Below are positions 51,001-61,340 of a DNA stretch of 64,000 nt, piece by piece. The DNA is from H2-BAC3 sp045863035 (GTDB taxonomy: Bacteria; Bacteroidota; Ignavibacteria; Ignavibacteriales; Ignavibacteriaceae). Under the pieces are notes generated by a model, which did no database searches, was not told the DNA's origin, and worked only from the letters and a program-made list of their open reading frames with translations. The first letter of the stretch is position 1, and each line of letters opens with the position of its first letter. Both the position numbers and the translations under genes were made by a program. The DNA lies in the NCBI GenBank assembly GCA_045863035.1, contig BTUV01000007.1, positions 46,893 through 110,892 of the forward strand. The letters run 5' to 3'.

Positions 51001-54000
51001 TTATTCGGCTACTTCTTCTTCAGCCGGGGGGGCTGGTTCCTCTTCTATTTTTATCAAGAGGTTTCTATATTTCTTAAGGCCAGTTCCTGCGGGAATTAGT
51101 CTTCCCATCACAACGTTTTCCTTCAGTCCGCGTAAGGTATCTACCTTTGCGGCAACTGCGGCATTTGTGAGAACTTTTGTGGTCTCTTGGAAAGATGCGG
51201 CTGAGATAAAACTTTCAGTGTTCAGAGCAGCCGATGTGATACCGAGTAATTGATGCGTGAAACTTGCGCTTACACATTCTCTTGCTTCGGTAATTTTTTT
51301 TCCTTTTCGCTTCAAATCCGCGTTAAGTTCTTTGAACTTGGTGCGGGTTACGATCGTTCCTTCTTTTAGTTTACTTTCACCCTTGTCAATAATCGCGACT
51401 GAGTTTCTGATTCTATCGTTTTCTTCGTTCAGTTCAACTTTGTCAACCTGATCGTCTTCGAGGAATCTGGTATCACCCGGATCGCTGATTCTGACTTTCT
51501 GAAGCATCTGACGAACGATAACCTCAATATGTTTATCGTTAATCTTTACGCCCTGGAGACGGTAAACGTCCTGTATTTCATTTACGAGATATTCCTGTAC
51601 CGCCGTTGGTCCGTTAATCCGTAAAATATCATGCGGATTAATGTGGTTTTCGGTTATTTTCTCGCCGTTCATAATCTGCTCTCCATCGAGAACTACTATA
51701 TTATGGCTGAGAGGTACGTTATATTTCTTCTCCGTAGAACCATCGAGTGAGGTTACAATGATTTCCCTGTAACCTTTTTTCTTAACTCCAAATTTAACAA
51801 TTCCTACGATATCAGACAAGATCGCAGACTCCTGAGGCGTCCTTGCTTCGAATAATTCTGTTACTCTTGGCAGACCTGCGGTAATATCTTTCGATTTTGA
51901 GGCCTGTTTTGAGATTTTTGCAAGTACCGTACCCGCTGAAACCATCTCGTCTTCATCAACTGCAAGATATGCCTTTGACGGAATACTGAAGGTTTTGGAT
52001 GTTCCATCCTCTCCCTCAATTATTACGCTTGGCGACATATTCTTGTCCTTTGACTCAATAATCACCTTCTGAACGTAACCGGTCTGATCGTCAGTAATCT
52101 GCTGGAATGTTATATTTTCCTTCATATCGCTGAACTTAATCTTTCCTGCAATATCAGTCAGGATAAGTGAGTTGTAAGGGTCATGCTTAAAAAGTATGGT
52201 TTTCTTATCAACTTTATTTCCGTCCTCAACACGAAGTTCCGCGCCATTCGGTACGGGGTGCTTCTTAGAAAGTACGTTATTCTCGTTATAAATTTCGAGT
52301 ACGCCTCTTCTGCCGAGTACGATTTTAACCTTTGAACCGTCGAATGAATCTTTCAGGACAAAGTTAATATTCTGAAATCTTACTGTTCCGACAGAATCTG
52401 CTTCAAGCAATGACTGGCTGGCTTCTTTAGAAGCAACACCACCTGTGTGGAATGTTCTCAGTGTAAGCTGAGTACCAGGTTCACCAATTGACTGAGCAGC
52501 TATTACACCGACTGCTTCTCCGACCTCAACCAATTTAGCATTGGTCAGATTTCTGCCATAACACTTTGCGCAGACTCCCTGCTTAGATTCGCAGGTAAGT
52601 ACTGAACGAATTTTAACAGACTCAAAGCCGGTTGCTTCAATCTTTCTTGCGATATCTTCTGTAACCATCTCGCCTGCTTCAATCATCAGATCACCTGTTA
52701 CAGGATCATAAACTGAATCAGAAACCACACGACCGGTGATTCTCTCAGAGAGTGATTCTCTTTCTTCGTTAGCATCCTTCAATGCGCTTACATTGATGCC
52801 AAGGAAGGTGTTACAGTCAACCTGACTGATAATAACATCCTGCGCCACGTCAACAAGTCGTCTGGTAAGATAACCTGCATCCGCAGTTTTAAGAGCGGTA
52901 TCAGCCAGACCTTTTCTCGCGCCGTGAGTGGAGATAAAGTATTCAAGAACTGTAAGACCTTCTTTGAAGTTAGCGATAATCGGATTTTCGATGATTTCGC
53001 CTGCCTGACCGGACATGGATTTCTGCGGTTTCATCATAAGACCGCGCATACCGGCAAGCTGCTTAATTTGCTCCTGAGAACCTCTCGCGCCTGAGTCAGC
53101 CATCATGTGAACGGAGTTAAAGCCGCCGCTAACGGTTGAAAGGGTTTCCATTACCACTTTTGCAACGTCATTCGAAGTATGGTTCCATATATCAATGAGA
53201 CGGTTATATCTTTCGTTCTCAGTGATGATACCAATGTCGTAGTTGCTTTCAACCAATTCAACTTCTTTATTAGCTGCATCTACAAGCTGCTGCTTTCTTT
53301 CAGGAATAACCAGATCACTAAAGCTGATTGAGATACCGCCTGCAGTTGCATAACGGAACCCAAGTTCTTTAAGATCATCAAGGAACTTTGATGTAACTTT
53401 ATTGCCCATCTTCACAAACATTGCGCCGATGAACTTACCAAAGTTTTTCTTGATGAGAACCTGATTATAGTAGCCCATTTCTTTGGGTACAATTTTATTG
53501 AAGATTACTCTTCCGACAGTTGTTTCAATTATCTGACCGTCGATACGTACTTTTATAGCCGCATGAAGCGCTACAACACGGTTATCATAAGCGACGGTTA
53601 CTTCTTCAGGGCTTGAGAATATCATGCCTTCGCCAAGTGCTTTTTCCAGCTTCTTGGTAAGATAGTAACAGCCAAGTACGATATCCTGCGTAGGCACAAC
53701 AATCGGGCTTCCGTTCTGCGGAGAGAGAATATTGTGACTGCTGAGCATAAGAAGCTGTGCCTCAAGCTGAGCTTCGTGAGAGAGCGGAACGTGAACCGCC
53801 ATCTGGTCACCGTCAAAATCCGCGTTGAATGCGGTACATACCATCGGATGAAGTCTGATTGCTTTTTCGTCAATCAGTACCGGCTGGAATGCCTGGATAC
53901 CAAGTCTGTGCAAAGTGGGAGCTCTGTTCAGCAGTACCGGGTGTCCGTCAATGATTTTTTCAAGAATTTCCCAGATAACCGGGTCTTTTCTTTCTACAAT

Positions 54001-55230
54001 TTTCTTTGCGCTCTTTACGGTTTTACTGTTTCCTCTTTCAATCAGTTTGCGTATGACAAACGGCTTAAAAAGTTCGACCGCCATATCTTTCGGAAGACCG
54101 CACTGATAGAGTTTCAGTTCAGGACCAACCACAATAACTGAGCGGCCTGAGTAGTCAACTCTTTTACCAAGAAGGTTCTGGCGGAATCTTCCCTGCTTTC
54201 CTTTCAGCATATCACTGAGGGATTTCAGAGGTCTGTTGTTATCTGAGCGTACAGCGCTGCCTCTTCTTGAATTATCAAAAAGTGCATCAACTGACTCCTG
54301 AAGCATTCTCTTTTCATTACGGAGAATCACTTCCGGAGCTTTAATATCAATCATCCTTTTCAGACGATTATTACGGATGATAACTCTGCGATACAGATCA
54401 TTAAGATCGCTTGACGCAAATCTTCCGCCTTCAAGTGGTACAAGTGGTCTGAGTTCCGGCGGAATGATTGGTATATAACTAAGTACCATCCATTCGGGTC
54501 TGTTATCCACTCCTTCTTTCGGACGGAATGCTTCAAGCACTTTCAATCTCTTGAGAAGATCTTCGCGCTTCTGCATGCTGGTCTCATTACGAAGCTGATC
54601 ACGCAGCTCATGAAAGAGATTTTCAATTTCGGTATTTTTAAGAAGCTCCTTAATCGCCTCGCCGCCAATTTTAGCATAGAACTTATTGGGGTCTTTATCA
54701 TCGAGCTTATCATTCCCCGGAGGAAGTGACTGAAGAATTTCAAAATACTGCTCTTCAGTGATAAGGTCTTTACGGCTCAGACCGGTCGGACCGGGATTAA
54801 GCACTACATACGATTCGTAGTAAATAATCCTTTCCAGTTCCTTAGAGCTGAAGCCGAGGATGTTACCGATTTTAGACGGAAGTGACTTGAAGAACCAAAT
54901 GTGAACAACGGGCACCGCCAAGGCAATGTGACCCATTCTTTCTCTTCTTACGTTCTTCTGTGTTACCTCAACGCCGCATCGGTCGCAGATAATACCTTTA
55001 TAACGGATTCTCTTATACTTTCCGCAATAACATTCCCAGTCACGTGTCGGACCGAAAATTTTCTCACAAAACAGACCATCTTTTTCAGGTCTGTATGAAC
55101 GGTAGTTAATTGTCTCCGGCTTGGTTACTTCGCCATGTGACCGGTTAAGGATATCATCGGGACTCGCAAGCGTTATACGAATGCTCTCGATATCCCTGTT
55201 AGTTGTTTCTTGTGTTTTGTTAATGGACAT
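51001..55230 (-). CDS. rpoC: DNA-directed RNA polymerase beta' subunit
   Basis: The product is 1409 aa. The N-terminal zinc site CYCGKYKRIRYKGIICDRCGVEV, the catalytic AFNADFDGDQMAVHVPLS and the second zinc site CESKQGVCAKCYGRN are intact. The trigger-loop region GARGSQEQIKQLAGMRGLM follows. AGGAG precedes the start. It lies 39 bases after rpoB, and a short acidic tail ends the protein. Confidence 0.98.
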   Translation of the reverse strand: MSINKTQETTNRDIESIRITLASPDDILNRSHGEVTKPETINYRSYRPEKDGLFCEKIFGPTRDWECYCGKYKRIRYKGIICDRCGVEVTQKNVRRERMGHIALAVPVVHIWFFKSLPSKIGNILGFSSKELERIIYYESYVVLNPGPTGLSRKDLITEEQYFEILQSLPPGNDKLDDKDPNKFYAKIGGEAIKELLKNTEIENLFHELRDQLRNETSMQKREDLLKRLKVLEAFRPKEGVDNRPEWMVLSYIPIIPPELRPLVPLEGGRFASSDLNDLYRRVIIRNNRLKRMIDIKAPEVILRNEKRMLQESVDALFDNSRRGSAVRSDNNRPLKSLSDMLKGKQGRFRQNLLGKRVDYSGRSVIVVGPELKLYQCGLPKDMAVELFKPFVIRKLIERGNSKTVKSAKKIVERKDPVIWEILEKIIDGHPVLLNRAPTLHRLGIQAFQPVLIDEKAIRLHPMVCTAFNADFDGDQMAVHVPLSHEAQLEAQLLMLSSHNILSPQNGSPIVVPTQDIVLGCYYLTKKLEKALGEGMIFSSPEEVTVAYDNRVVALHAAIKVRIDGQIIETTVGRVIFNKIVPKEMGYYNQVLIKKNFGKFIGAMFVKMGNKVTSKFLDDLKELGFRYATAGGISISFSDLVIPERKQQLVDAANKEVELVESNYDIGIITENERYNRLIDIWNHTSNDVAKVVMETLSTVSGGFNSVHMMADSGARGSQEQIKQLAGMRGLMMKPQKSMSGQAGEIIENPIIANFKEGLTVLEYFISTHGARKGLADTALKTADAGYLTRRLVDVAQDVIISQVDCNTFLGINVSALKDANEERESLSERITGRVVSDSVYDPVTGDLMIEAGEMVTEDIARKIEATGFESVKIRSVLTCESKQGVCAKCYGRNLTNAKLVEVGEAVGVIAAQSIGEPGTQLTLRTFHTGGVASKEASQSLLEADSVGTVRFQNINFVLKDSFDGSKVKIVLGRRGVLEIYNENNVLSKKHPVPNGAELRVEDGNKVDKKTILFKHDPYNSLILTDIAGKIKFSDMKENITFQQITDDQTGYVQKVIIESKDKNMSPSVIIEGEDGTSKTFSIPSKAYLAVDEDEMVSAGTVLAKISKQASKSKDITAGLPRVTELFEARTPQESAILSDIVGIVKFGVKKKGYREIIVTSLDGSTEKKYNVPLSHNIVVLDGEQIMNGEKITENHINPHDILRINGPTAVQEYLVNEIQDVYRLQGVKINDKHIEVIVRQMLQKVRISDPGDTRFLEDDQVDKVELNEENDRIRNSVAIIDKGESKLKEGTIVTRTKFKELNADLKRKGKKITEARECVSASFTHQLLGITSAALNTESFISAASFQETTKVLTNAAVAAKVDTLRGLKENVVMGRLIPAGTGLKKYRNLLIKIEEEPAPPAEEEVAE

Positions 55231-55269
55231 ACAATCTCCTAATAATTGTTATATATACCCGGTTCCGGA

Positions 55270-58200
55270 TTAACTAATTTTAATATCAAGACCAAGGCCT
55301 TGAAGTTCTTTAATTAATACGTTAAAGGATTCGGGTATATTCGGGTCCTGAATATTCTGTCCTTTTACTATTGCATCATATACTTTGGTTCTTCCGGCAA
55401 CGTCATCACTTTTAACAGTGAGGATTTCCTGAAGGATATGCGATGCTCCGTAGGCCTCGAGTGCCCAGACTTCCATTTCTCCGAATCTCTGTCCGCCGAA
55501 CTGTGCTTTACCACCGAGCGGCTGCTGAGTAATGAGGGAGTATGGTCCGATGCTCCTTGCGTGGATTTTATCGTCAACAAGGTGACCGAGTTTAAGCATG
55601 TATATATATCCGCAGGTTACCGGCGAATGGAATTTTTCACCTGAGCGACCGTCAGTCAGTTCAGCTTTCACGCCATTTGGCAGGCCAGCTTTGCTTACCC
55701 ATTCGTTCACGTCTTCAGGAGAAGCGCCGTCGAATACCGGTGTTGCAAATTTAACGCCGAGCTTTTTGCCGACCCAGCCAAGTGCAGTTTCATACAACTG
55801 GCCAAGGTTCATACGTGAAGGCACGCCAAGTGGATTAAGAATAATATCAACAGGTGTACCGTCTTCGAGGAATGGCATATCTTCGACCGGAACGATCTTG
55901 GATACCACACCCTTGTTACCGTGTCTTCCTGCCATTTTGTCGCCTACTGAGATTTTTCTCTTCTTGGCAACATATACTTTTGCAAGCTGAAGAATTCCCG
56001 GAGGAAGTTCGTCACCAAGCTGCAGTTTCATCTTCTCTCTCTTATATTCTTCTTCAAGAACATTAAGATACTGGAAGTAACTCTTATATAATTTTCTTGT
56101 CAGTTCGCTGAGCTTGCTATCTTCAAACCAGTTTTCAGATGGTTCATAATTTTTAACAAGCTGAACATCTTCAAAGTGACTGTCGCTAAGCTTGGTGTTA
56201 GCTTTTACCGCAACTTTACCTTCAAGATCTCTGATACCTTTGGTAGTGTGACCAACGCAGATTGATTTCAGCTTTGTAAGAAGCCGCTGATCGTGAACAA
56301 AGAAACGGTTCTTGAAATCATTTTCAAAATTATCAAGAATTCTCTTTTCGTTCTTCTTGGTATCAGCTTCTTTTTTCTTTTTACTGAAGAGCCGTGTCTT
56401 AATAACAGTACCACGAAGACCAGGAGTTGCTTTCAGTGAAGCATCCTTTACGTCACCGGCTTTATCACCGAAAATGGCGCGCAGAAGCTTTTCTTCAGGA
56501 GTCGGATCGGTTTCACCTTTCGGCGTAATTTTTCCGATCAGGATATCTCCTTCTTTTACTTCAGCACCGACACGGATGATTCCGTTTTCATCCAGATTTT
56601 TCAGTGTTTCATCATTCACGTTCGGAATTTCACGTGTAAGTTCTTCTTCACCGCGTTTGGTTTCACGAACCTGCGTTTCAAATTCCTCAATATGAATTGA
56701 AGTATATATATCCTCAGCAACAAGACGTTCGCTCAGGATAATAGCATCTTCAAAGTTATAACCTCTCCATGGCATAAATGCAACGAGGACGTTTCTTCCG
56801 AGCGCTAGTTCACCGCCCTGAGTAGCAAAACCGTCAGCAAGAATATCGCCTTTTTTAATGCGCTGTCCCTGTTTAACAATCGGCTTCTGGCTGATTGAAG
56901 TTTCCTGGTTTGTGCCGGAGAATTTGATCAGTTTAAATGTTTTAAGATGACTGTCTTCAAATCTAAGCAGGGTTTCTTCTGAATCAGGATCAAAATCATA
57001 TTTAACCATGATCTTGTCTGAGTCAACATATTCAATCACACCATTTTTTTCAGCAACAATAACCGCGCGTGAGTCTCTTGCTGCTTTACCTTCCAGACCG
57101 GTACCAACAACCGGAGCTTCCGGACGGAGGAGTGGAACTGCCTGGCGTTGCATGTTTGAGCCCATGAGAGCGCGGTTTGCATCATCATGCTCAAGGAACG
57201 GTATCAGTGCTGCAGCAGCAGATACAATCTGTGCCGGAGCAACATCCATGAAGTCAATCTTTTCAGGAACCTCAATGGGGAAGTCACCATGCTTTCTTGA
57301 TTTAACTCTATCATCAACAAATGAACCGTCTTTATTAAGAAGCGCATTTGCCTGAGCAATTGTTCTCTGATCTTCCATCTCAGCAGTGAGATAGATAAGC
57401 TCATTGGTGACCTTACCGTTTTTAACAACGCGGTAAGGGGTCTCAAGGAATCCGTAACGGTTTACGCGGGCATAAATAGTTAACGAAGAGATAAGACCGA
57501 TATTTGGTCCTTCCGGTGTTTCAATCGGGCAAAGACGTCCATAGTGTGTATAGTGAACGTCACGAACCTCAAAGCCGGCTCTTTCTCTGGTAAGACCGCC
57601 TGGTCCGAGCGCGGACATTCTTCTCTTGTGAGTAAGTTCAGCGAGCGGGTTAGTCTGATCCATAAACTGTGAAAGCTGGTTCGTACCAAAGAAGCCGTTA
57701 ATTACACTGCTGATGGTACGTGCGTTAACCAGTTCAGAAGGAGTGAAGTTTTCCGAATCACGGATATTCATTCTTTCTTTAATGGTACGGGCCATTCTGG
57801 CTATACCCACGTTAAACTGCGCGCCGAGCTGTTCGCCAACGGTTTTAACTCTTCTGTTGCCCAGGTGATCTATATCATCTGACTCTTCAAGACCATCTTT
57901 CATGCGAAGTATATACTTCATTATCTCGATGATATCTTCAGGCGTAAGAACAGTGGTGGTCTCCGGAATTTCAAGTTTGAGCTTGTCATTCATACGGTGA
58001 CGACCTACATCACCAAGATCATATCTTTTATCATTGAAGAAAAGTTTTTCAATGAGTGCCTGTGCAGCTTCAAGATCCGGCGGTTCGCCGGTTCTTAACT
58101 GGCGGTAAATAGCAAAAAGTGCTTCTTCACGGGAGTGAGAAGTATCTTTCTTTAAAGTGTTAATAATAAGGTTCTGCTCAACCTTGGTATCGGTTCTGAT

Positions 58201-59031
58201 AACCTTTATTACATCAACTTCCGCTTCATGAATTCTTTCGAGATGATCTTCAGAAATCACATCTTCGCGTGTAAGAAAGATTTCACCGGTATTCATATCA
58301 ACCACATCACTTGCAATCGTACGACCGATGTAGTCTGCAATGTTTACTTCTTTAATCGGAATTTCTTCAACTAAATTAAACAGTTCAAGAATCTGCTCAT
58401 CGGTAACAAAGCCGAGAGCCCGCAGAAGCATAGTTGAAGGGAATTTTTTTCTGCGGTCAATATAGCAGTAAAGGATATAATTAATGTCTGTAGCGAACTC
58501 AACCCATGAGCCCTTCAGCGGGATAATTCTGGCTGAATAAAGCGGGGTATTATTCGGATGGAATGCTTTGGAGAAGGCAACACCGGGAGAACGATGAAGC
58601 TGTGTTACAACAACACGCTCAGCGCCGTTAATAATAAATGTTGCTTTGTCAGTCATAAAAGGAAGGTTGCCGAGATAGACAACTTCTTCAACGGCATCAA
58701 CCCACTCCTGGGTTTCCTGATCTTTGGCTGAAAGGCGGAGTTTTGCCTTGAGCGGTGCAGAAAAGGTAAGACCTTTTTCTGTGCACTCAGCCATAGAGTA
58801 ACGCGGCTTTTCGATGTAGTATTCTACAAAATCGAGCCGGAAATTTTCTTTGTTATCGAAAATCGGAAAGTTAGAAGTAAATACCTGCTGAAGACCAAAG
58901 TTTTCTCTTTCTGCCGGAGCAGTATGAAGCTGCAAAAAGCCCTCAAAAGATTCCTTTTGAATGGCTAATAGATCGGGTACATCAAGAATTGGCTCAATCT
59001 GTCCGAAGGAAATTCTGTTGTTATTTTCCAA
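55270..59031 (-). CDS. rpoB: DNA-directed RNA polymerase beta subunit
   Basis: The product is 1253 aa from a TTG start. The rifampicin region FFGTNQLSQFMDQTNPLAELTHKRRMSALGPGGL has the usual susceptible residues. MPWRGYNFEDAIILSERLV and KMAGRHGNKGVVSKIVPVEDMPF are further core motifs. Downstream of a hairpin attenuator that follows rplL. Confidence 0.98.
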   Translation of the reverse strand: MENNNRISFGQIEPILDVPDLLAIQKESFEGFLQLHTAPAERENFGLQQVFTSNFPIFDNKENFRLDFVEYYIEKPRYSMAECTEKGLTFSAPLKAKLRLSAKDQETQEWVDAVEEVVYLGNLPFMTDKATFIINGAERVVVTQLHRSPGVAFSKAFHPNNTPLYSARIIPLKGSWVEFATDINYILYCYIDRRKKFPSTMLLRALGFVTDEQILELFNLVEEIPIKEVNIADYIGRTIASDVVDMNTGEIFLTREDVISEDHLERIHEAEVDVIKVIRTDTKVEQNLIINTLKKDTSHSREEALFAIYRQLRTGEPPDLEAAQALIEKLFFNDKRYDLGDVGRHRMNDKLKLEIPETTTVLTPEDIIEIMKYILRMKDGLEESDDIDHLGNRRVKTVGEQLGAQFNVGIARMARTIKERMNIRDSENFTPSELVNARTISSVINGFFGTNQLSQFMDQTNPLAELTHKRRMSALGPGGLTRERAGFEVRDVHYTHYGRLCPIETPEGPNIGLISSLTIYARVNRYGFLETPYRVVKNGKVTNELIYLTAEMEDQRTIAQANALLNKDGSFVDDRVKSRKHGDFPIEVPEKIDFMDVAPAQIVSAAAALIPFLEHDDANRALMGSNMQRQAVPLLRPEAPVVGTGLEGKAARDSRAVIVAEKNGVIEYVDSDKIMVKYDFDPDSEETLLRFEDSHLKTFKLIKFSGTNQETSISQKPIVKQGQRIKKGDILADGFATQGGELALGRNVLVAFMPWRGYNFEDAIILSERLVAEDIYTSIHIEEFETQVRETKRGEEELTREIPNVNDETLKNLDENGIIRVGAEVKEGDILIGKITPKGETDPTPEEKLLRAIFGDKAGDVKDASLKATPGLRGTVIKTRLFSKKKKEADTKKNEKRILDNFENDFKNRFFVHDQRLLTKLKSICVGHTTKGIRDLEGKVAVKANTKLSDSHFEDVQLVKNYEPSENWFEDSKLSELTRKLYKSYFQYLNVLEEEYKREKMKLQLGDELPPGILQLAKVYVAKKRKISVGDKMAGRHGNKGVVSKIVPVEDMPFLEDGTPVDIILNPLGVPSRMNLGQLYETALGWVGKKLGVKFATPVFDGASPEDVNEWVSKAGLPNGVKAELTDGRSGEKFHSPVTCGYIYMLKLGHLVDDKIHARSIGPYSLITQQPLGGKAQFGGQRFGEMEVWALEAYGASHILQEILTVKSDDVAGRTKVYDAIVKGQNIQDPNIPESFNVLIKELQGLGLDIKIS

Positions 59032-59076
59032 GGTTTGTTTCTCCGATAGTTCTTTTCATACGATGTCGTATCAAAT

Positions 59077-59111
59077 AAAAAAACGATAAGACGGATTACT
59101 CCGTCTTATCG
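59077..59111 (-). terminator. Attenuator-like terminator between rplL and rpoB
   Basis: A perfect 11-bp stem CGATAAGACGG / CCGTCTTATCG with a 6-nt loop is followed on the minus strand by seven T residues. It lies in the 133-base rplL-rpoB gap and would set ribosomal-protein versus polymerase output, as the partial terminator at the same position does in E. coli. Confidence 0.88.
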
Positions 59112-59164
59112 GCAACGTGACTATTGCAATAATGTTAGGACGAAAAATAAAGTAATTAAAAAAA

Positions 59165-59548
59165 TTACTTTACCTGAACAGTTGCGCCTGCTTCTTCGAG
59201 TTCTTTTTTGATCTTTTCAGATTCGTCTTTTGAAACAGCTTCTTTAACGGTCTTTGGTGCACCGTCAACTAGATCTTTTGCTTCTTTCAGACCGAGACCG
59301 GTATGAGCGCGGACAACTTTGATGACGTTAATTTTGTTGGCACCGGCGGCGGTAAGAACAACATCAAACTCGGTTTTTTCTTCAACCGGAGCTGCTGCTG
59401 CCGCACCCGCTGCTGGCATTGCGCCCATCATCATAGGTGCTGCCGCGCTTACGCCAAACTCTTCTTCAAGTGCTTTCTTTAATTCTGTAGCTTCAACTAA
59501 GGTTAACGCTTTGATTTTTTCAACTAATTCTGATACTTTTTCAGACAT
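59165..59548 (-). CDS. rplL: 50S ribosomal protein L7/L12
   Basis: The product is 127 aa: an N-terminal dimerisation helix, an Ala-rich hinge (~residues 36-55) and the C-terminal EKTEFDVVLTAAGANKINVIKVVRAHTGLGLKEAKDLVDGAPKTVKEAVSKDESEKIKKELEEAGATVQVK. CAGGAGATATATA precedes the ATG. Confidence 0.98.
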   Translation of the reverse strand: MSEKVSELVEKIKALTLVEATELKKALEEEFGVSAAAPMMMGAMPAAGAAAAAPVEEKTEFDVVLTAAGANKINVIKVVRAHTGLGLKEAKDLVDGAPKTVKEAVSKDESEKIKKELEEAGATVQVK

Positions 59549-59578
59549 TATATATCTCCTGATCTGTTTTTATTAAAA

Positions 59579-60100
59579 TTATGCAGCTTTTTTCTTTTCG
59601 ATCTCATCAATTACACTGACAAGTTCTCTGATAACTGCGTGAATGGAACCGACGATACCGGATGCAGGTGCATTTAAGCTGCTAAGTATTGAAGCTATTA
59701 CTTCTGGTTTACTTGGCAGTGAAGCCAGCTCGTTTAAGCTGCTGCCAGGAAAATACTGTGCATCAATGCAGGCACCTTTCAAGGTGAATTTTTTCTTATC
59801 GTCAAAATACTTTTTGATCACTTTAGCAGGCGCACCCGGATTATCGAATGCAAATGCAAAGCCGGACATGCCGGGCAGCGAACCTTTCAGTTCTGCATAC
59901 TTACCGGTCTGGTCAACCGCACGTGAGAAAAAAGTGTTCTTAACGACTTTGTAAACAATTCCCTCTTTCCGGAACTCATCGCGAAGTTTGCTTATATCTC
60001 CAACGCCAACACCGGCATAGTCCACACAGTAAACTGCCATGCTTTTGTTGATGAGTTCAGCAACCTCGTCAATAACTAATTGTTTTTCGTTTCTATCCAT
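59579..60100 (-). CDS. rplJ: 50S ribosomal protein L10
   Basis: The product is 173 aa: EKQLVIDEVAELINKSMAVYCVDYAGVGVGDISKLRDEFRKEGIVYKVVKNTF. It anchors the L12 stalk. The 70-base gap to rplA can fold through ATTACG/CGTAAT, where an L10-binding leader is expected; this is only a suggestion. Confidence 0.97.
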   Translation of the reverse strand: MDRNEKQLVIDEVAELINKSMAVYCVDYAGVGVGDISKLRDEFRKEGIVYKVVKNTFFSRAVDQTGKYAELKGSLPGMSGFAFAFDNPGAPAKVIKKYFDDKKKFTLKGACIDAQYFPGSSLNELASLPSKPEVIASILSSLNAPASGIVGSIHAVIRELVSVIDEIEKKKAA

Positions 60101-60170
60101 TGTACTCCCGGATAATAAGGTTGTTAATCATTACGAACGAGAACTTAGAAGCGATTTAGTGCGTAATCTC

Positions 60171-60866
60171 TTAGTGAGCAGCTACTTCCTCTTTGGAAAC
60201 TCTCAGACCAGGACCCATGGTGCTGGTAAGTATTATACTTTTAATGTAAGTTCCTTTAGAGGAGGCAGGTTTCAGTTTAACCACGGTATTCAGGAAGGCC
60301 TGAGCGTTTTCTACCAATTGGTCAACTTCAAAATTTAATTTGCCTAACGGTGTGTGGATGATACCGGCTTTTTCAACACGGAAATCAATTTTACCCGCTT
60401 TAACTTCTTTTACAGCTTTTGCAACATCCATGGTAACAGTGCCGCTTTTGGGGTTCGGCATCAGACCTTTAGGACCAAGCAGCTTTCCGAGCTTTCCTAA
60501 TTCAGCCATCACATCCGGAGTTGCTATTATTACATCAACATCTGACCAGCCGCCTTTAATTTTTTCCAGGTAGTCTTCAAATCCGGCGAAATCTGCACCG
60601 GCTGAAAGAGCATCCTGCGCCTTGGGGCCTTTGGCGATGACGAGTACTTTGACACTCTTTCCGGTTCCGTGAGGCAGTGATACGGTTCCTCTTACGTTCT
60701 GATCTGCATGACGCGGATCAACACCAAGACGAATAGCGATATCAAGCGACTCCGTAAACTTTACGTTGGAGTGTTTCTTCAGTTCCGCGACAGCTTCTTT
60801 CAGAGTGTACTCTTTCTGAATATTTACTGTCTCCTGAATTTTTGTATATCTTTTTGATGCTTTCAT
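60171..60866 (-). CDS. rplA: 50S ribosomal protein L1
   Basis: The product is 231 aa: SKRYTKIQETVNIQKEYTLKEAVAELKKHSNVKFTESLDIAIRLGVDPRHADQNVRGTVSLPHGTGK, and GPKGLMPNPKSGTVTMDVAKAVKEVKAGKIDFRV. It follows rplK after 21 bases. Confidence 0.98.
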   Translation of the reverse strand: MKASKRYTKIQETVNIQKEYTLKEAVAELKKHSNVKFTESLDIAIRLGVDPRHADQNVRGTVSLPHGTGKSVKVLVIAKGPKAQDALSAGADFAGFEDYLEKIKGGWSDVDVIIATPDVMAELGKLGKLLGPKGLMPNPKSGTVTMDVAKAVKEVKAGKIDFRVEKAGIIHTPLGKLNFEVDQLVENAQAFLNTVVKLKPASSKGTYIKSIILTSTMGPGLRVSKEEVAAH

Positions 60867-60887
60867 TTTTTTACTTTTTAAGTGAAA

Positions 60888-61313
60888 TTATCCTTCTACG
60901 GTGATACCCATCGAGCGGGCTGTACCGGCAACCATGCTTTTGGCTGCTTCAATATCATTTGCATTCAGATCAGGCATTTTCAGCTTTGCAATTTCTTCTA
61001 CCTGAGCCATGCTCACCTTGCCGACTTTATTTCTGTTCGGAATGGCTGAACCTTTTTCCAGCTTTGCAGCTTTCAGAAGGAGTACCGGAGCAGGAGGGGT
61101 TTTGGTAATAAATGTGAATGACTTATCTGAGAATACAGTAATAACGACCGGAATGATAAGACCGTCCTGTGAAGCAGTTCTTGCATTGAACTGTTTACAG
61201 AACTCCATTATGTTTACACCCTTCTGACCGAGCGCGGGACCTACCGGAGGTGACGGGTTAGCTTTACCTGCCGGAATCTGGAGCTTAATGTAACCTGTTA
61301 TTTTTTTAGCCAT
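60888..61313 (-). CDS. rplK: 50S ribosomal protein L11
   Basis: The product is 141 aa: GYIKLQIPAGKANPSPPVGPALGQKGVNIMEFCKQFNART, the proline-rich L11 N-domain, and GTARSMGITVEG at the end. In the nusG-rplK-rplA order. Confidence 0.98.
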   Translation of the reverse strand: MAKKITGYIKLQIPAGKANPSPPVGPALGQKGVNIMEFCKQFNARTASQDGLIIPVVITVFSDKSFTFITKTPPAPVLLLKAAKLEKGSAIPNRNKVGKVSMAQVEEIAKLKMPDLNANDIEAAKSMVAGTARSMGITVEG

Positions 61314-61340
61314 AATTAAACCTGATTATCTCTTATAATT

